In this document: positions 62,464 through 64,000 of the stretch, piece by piece
How the letters are laid out: the number at the start of each line of letters is the position of its first letter
Numbering within the stretch: the stretch's first letter is position 1
Assembly: GCA_963772165.1 (NCBI GenBank)
Contig: CAVYWA010000005.1
Location: forward strand, 248,001 to 312,000
Length of the DNA: 64,000 nt
Direction: 5' to 3'
Source: JAGVPT01 sp963772165
GTDB taxonomy: Bacteria; Bacteroidota; Ignavibacteria; UBA10030; UBA8401
Notes under the pieces: model-generated
Databases searched by the model: none
The model's input: only the letters and a program-made list of their open reading frames with translations
What the model was told of the DNA's origin: nothing
Position numbers and translations under genes: made by a program

Positions 62464-63375
62464 TCACTTGATTCGAGCCAAATGAGCTATCAAATATTCT
62501 GTATTGTATCTGATAAGCGCATACGCTTCACTTGTGAGGTTACTCGCGTTATCAGCATTTGCCTGGAATAGGACAGTATTTAGGATTGAACTAGCAGCGG
62601 ATACATTATTTGATTGGAGTTTTAATTTTGCCGAAGCAAAGTAACCGTGATACCTGTTCACCGAATTTTTATTCTTGATCCAATTCAGTGCGTAGCACTG
62701 CGAGATGTAAGATGATAGCGTGTCGAGAAACACCACGGGGACAAATAACTTTGGAGGTGCTGATGGACCGATGGTTCTGCCTCGGTAGTTGATAGCCTCG
62801 CGGACCGAATCTATAGGGGGAACATCGATGTTCGCGGAAGCTGTGTCATCTTGATTTGGGAAAAACTCATCAACCTCAAAATCGGGAATGACGACAAATG
62901 AGCGTATTGCAGGAAGCCCTTTGCTCATCAATGTTATGCCGTTCACGGTCGAGCCAGGTTCGAACTCCTTATTATTTAAGCTAAGCGATGCTTCTGGATA
63001 GATTCCCCACATGGGTTGCCATCCCGGAGGGAGACTAGGAAAACCAATCGGTACAATACGCGAAGCAAGCTTAGGGTAACTGCCACGAAAGTCATTTTCA
63101 AAATAATCACTCCCAGCAAATCTAAGTCCAATTGTATCAATATCGGATGAAAGAGAATCTCGTGAAATATCTATTTGAAGGGTTTCAATGTTTCCACGGT
63201 TAGCCGAATCGTTATAAAGGTCGTAAGTATAAAAATACATGTGATGAGACTTGTCTATAGTAGCATGAGCTACTACCGGCACTTTCCTCAGATACGGATA
63301 GTCCGTGCTCAGAGTCGATTGGGCATTGCACACTTCAATTAAGATGGTAGATAGTACCAGAAATACGATTTTCAT
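62464..63375 (-). CDS. Cassette 31: exported protein of unknown function, 303 aa
   Basis: A signal peptide (MKIVFLVLSTILIEVCNAQ) is followed by a beta-rich domain (VVAHATIDKSHHMYFYTYDL, then NIETLQIDISRDSLSSD). The C-terminal 100 residues are helical, with KLKLQSNNVSAASSILNTVL and ALIRYNTEYLIAHL, and resemble a FIVAR/TPR-like helical bundle. There is no T9SS sorting domain, so it is probably periplasmic. No family recognised. Confidence 0.75.
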   Translation of the reverse strand: MKIVFLVLSTILIEVCNAQSTLSTDYPYLRKVPVVAHATIDKSHHMYFYTYDLYNDSANRGNIETLQIDISRDSLSSDIDTIGLRFAGSDYFENDFRGSYPKLASRIVPIGFPSLPPGWQPMWGIYPEASLSLNNKEFEPGSTVNGITLMSKGLPAIRSFVVIPDFEVDEFFPNQDDTASANIDVPPIDSVREAINYRGRTIGPSAPPKLFVPVVFLDTLSSYISQCYALNWIKNKNSVNRYHGYFASAKLKLQSNNVSAASSILNTVLFQANADNASNLTSEAYALIRYNTEYLIAHLARIK

Positions 63376-63401
63376 GAGGGTTGTACTATTTATTTTGTGC
63401 G

Positions 63402-63553
63402 GCCTAACGGACCGGAGCTAAGCTGCGGCCACGAAGTGCCGCAGCGACGGAATCCAGTCCGCGCGTGGCAAGTCATGTCCAATAGTAGTTGGCTGTTTCG
63501 CGCGTGCAAAATCATTGACGGCTGGTTCCGTCAGCTTGAGCGACTGGTTAGGC
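63402..63553 (-). repeat. attC 32
   Basis: Cores GCCTAAC and GTTAGGC, common loop type, paired with a family A cassette. Confidence 0.93.
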
Positions 63554-63772
63554 GGCGATAAGTATACTTTGATAAGAATGCCCTTTCGTACTGACTGCAT
63601 TATATTGGAAACTATCTCTAAGAATGCAATACCAAGCTTTTGGTATTTTATAAAGTGACTGTATTTAGTGAGTGCTTTGTCTGAAAGAGGAGTCGCTTGT
63701 AGACAAACCAGATGACTGCTTGTAGGTTCATTTTTTTAACCCCACTTGTTTTTCTTACAACTTGCTTTCGCC
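63554..63772 (-). other. Cassette 32: family A short cassette
   Basis: A 219-bp body with AATACCAAGCTTTTGGTATT. The sense strand has an ATG reading of 27 codons (MNLQAVIWFVYKRLLFQTKH). The attC-fused frame reads EIVSNIMQSVRKGILIKVYL. Confidence 0.82.
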
Positions 63773-63921
63773 GCCTAACGGACCGGAGCTAAGCTGCGGC
63801 GACAAGTGCCGCAGCCACTGTAGACCATCCGCGCGAGACAAGTCCTTTCCTTGAAACTGGTTGTTTCGCGCGTGCGAAATCGTCGACGGCTGGTTCCGTC
63901 AGCTTGAGCGACTGGTTAGGT
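63773..63921 (-). repeat. attC 33
   Basis: Cores GCCTAAC and GTTAGGT, with a slightly divergent centre (GACAAGTGCCGCAGCCACTG). It belongs to the ParE-like cassette at the window edge. Confidence 0.92.
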
Positions 63922-63936
63922 GGGCAACTAGAGAAA

Positions 63937-64000
63937 TTATTCTCTTGATTTCCAACGGTCTGGATCACGCCGAGAATGAAAGACTCCAATCACCCGGATT
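63937..64000 (-). CDS. Cassette 33: C-terminal end of a ParE/RelE-like toxin, cut by window edge
   Basis: The minus strand from the window edge reads IRVIGVFHSRRDPDRWKSRE and stop at 63,937. This ending is typical of ParE/RelE plasmid-stabilisation toxins (V.GV.H..RDP..W). The antitoxin and the rest of the toxin lie beyond base 64,000. It would be a second toxin-antitoxin system in the array. With only 20 residues visible the call is provisional. Confidence 0.65.
   Translation of the reverse strand, partial: IRVIGVFHSRRDPDRWKSRE

Larger units (their letters stand above)
38249..64000 (-). mobile_element. Chromosomal (sedentary) integron cassette array, distal part
   Basis: Thirty-three attC sites separate 32 complete cassettes and one cut by the window edge. 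Sites are 149-153 bp and homogeneous, as in sedentary chromosomal integrons, not in mobile class 1 types. Reading the minus strand, each begins RCCTAACCAGTCGCTCAAGCTG and ends CAGCTTAGCTCCGGTCCGTTAGGC-like. The extra C in GCTCAAGCTG against GCTAAGCTG parallels the unpaired C of the aadA attC and sets the sense direction as minus. All recognised cassette genes agree. The integrase and attI should lie to the right of the window. The left end is a truncated attC. Confidence 0.93.

Noticed and set aside
38249..64000. CRISPR-like regularly spaced repeats
   Set aside because: The repeats are about 150 bp with variable cargo of 0.2-2.3 kb, carry RYYYAAC and GTTRRRY ends, and have no cas genes. This is an integron array.

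Overview
The window comes from a bacterium of the Bacteroidota/Chlorobiota (FCB) group, most likely an Ignavibacteria-like lineage. The evidence is several secreted proteins ending in a type IX secretion (T9SS) sorting domain with the YPNPFNPTT signature, PorV/PorQ-like and DUF4835 proteins, and an anaerobic plus aerobic heme gene set. No ribosomal RNA is present, so the placement is an inference from protein style.

Bases 1-38,200 are ordinary chromosome. A minus-strand run holds a hemX/ccsA-like gene, hemA, hemC, hemD, a DNA methyltransferase, hemE, hemN, hemH, hemG(Y), a small exported protein and the start of a class I fumarase. Upstream lie two T9SS-sorted secreted proteins, one an M6-like protease with a beta-helix. 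Then come a TatD-radical SAM fusion, a HEAT-repeat/cyclophilin fusion, a T9SS-associated outer-membrane cluster, mnmA, a beta-hydroxyacid dehydrogenase, a SulP-STAS-EIIA transporter fusion, a DUF3667 protein, an acyl-CoA carboxylase beta chain, tRNA-Ser(GCU) with two broken tandem copies, a cbiMQO-type cobalt/nickel importer and a GRP-type sugar permease. A decayed stretch with an internally deleted katG separates this from the accessory region.

Bases 38,249-64,000 are the distal part of a large sedentary chromosomal integron. I count 33 attC sites (32 complete, about 150 bp, and one truncated at the left end). Each starts with RYYYAAC, ends with GTTRRRY, and keeps a conserved arm pair with one unpaired C. 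The arm asymmetry says cassettes are read on the minus strand, and every recognisable cassette gene is on that strand. The integrase and attI are therefore expected beyond base 64,000; none is in the window. Cassette cargo includes three T9SS-sorted BNR/beta-propeller proteins (two frameshifted), brnT-brnA, a ParE-like toxin end, an MjaI-like restriction-modification pair, GIY-YIG, HNH and NucS-like nucleases, a P-loop kinase, a DUF1801 protein, a DUF2971 remnant, lipoproteins and small membrane or exported proteins.

The most unusual content is a set of 14 short cassettes without a convincing gene, which fall into two sequence families (A, ten copies; B, four copies). They are conserved at the nucleotide level. 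Family A carries a conserved 20-nt inverted repeat whose loop varies. These are the best candidates here for something undescribed: mobile structured RNAs, regulatory cassettes, or very small genes that use attC as part of their coding sequence.
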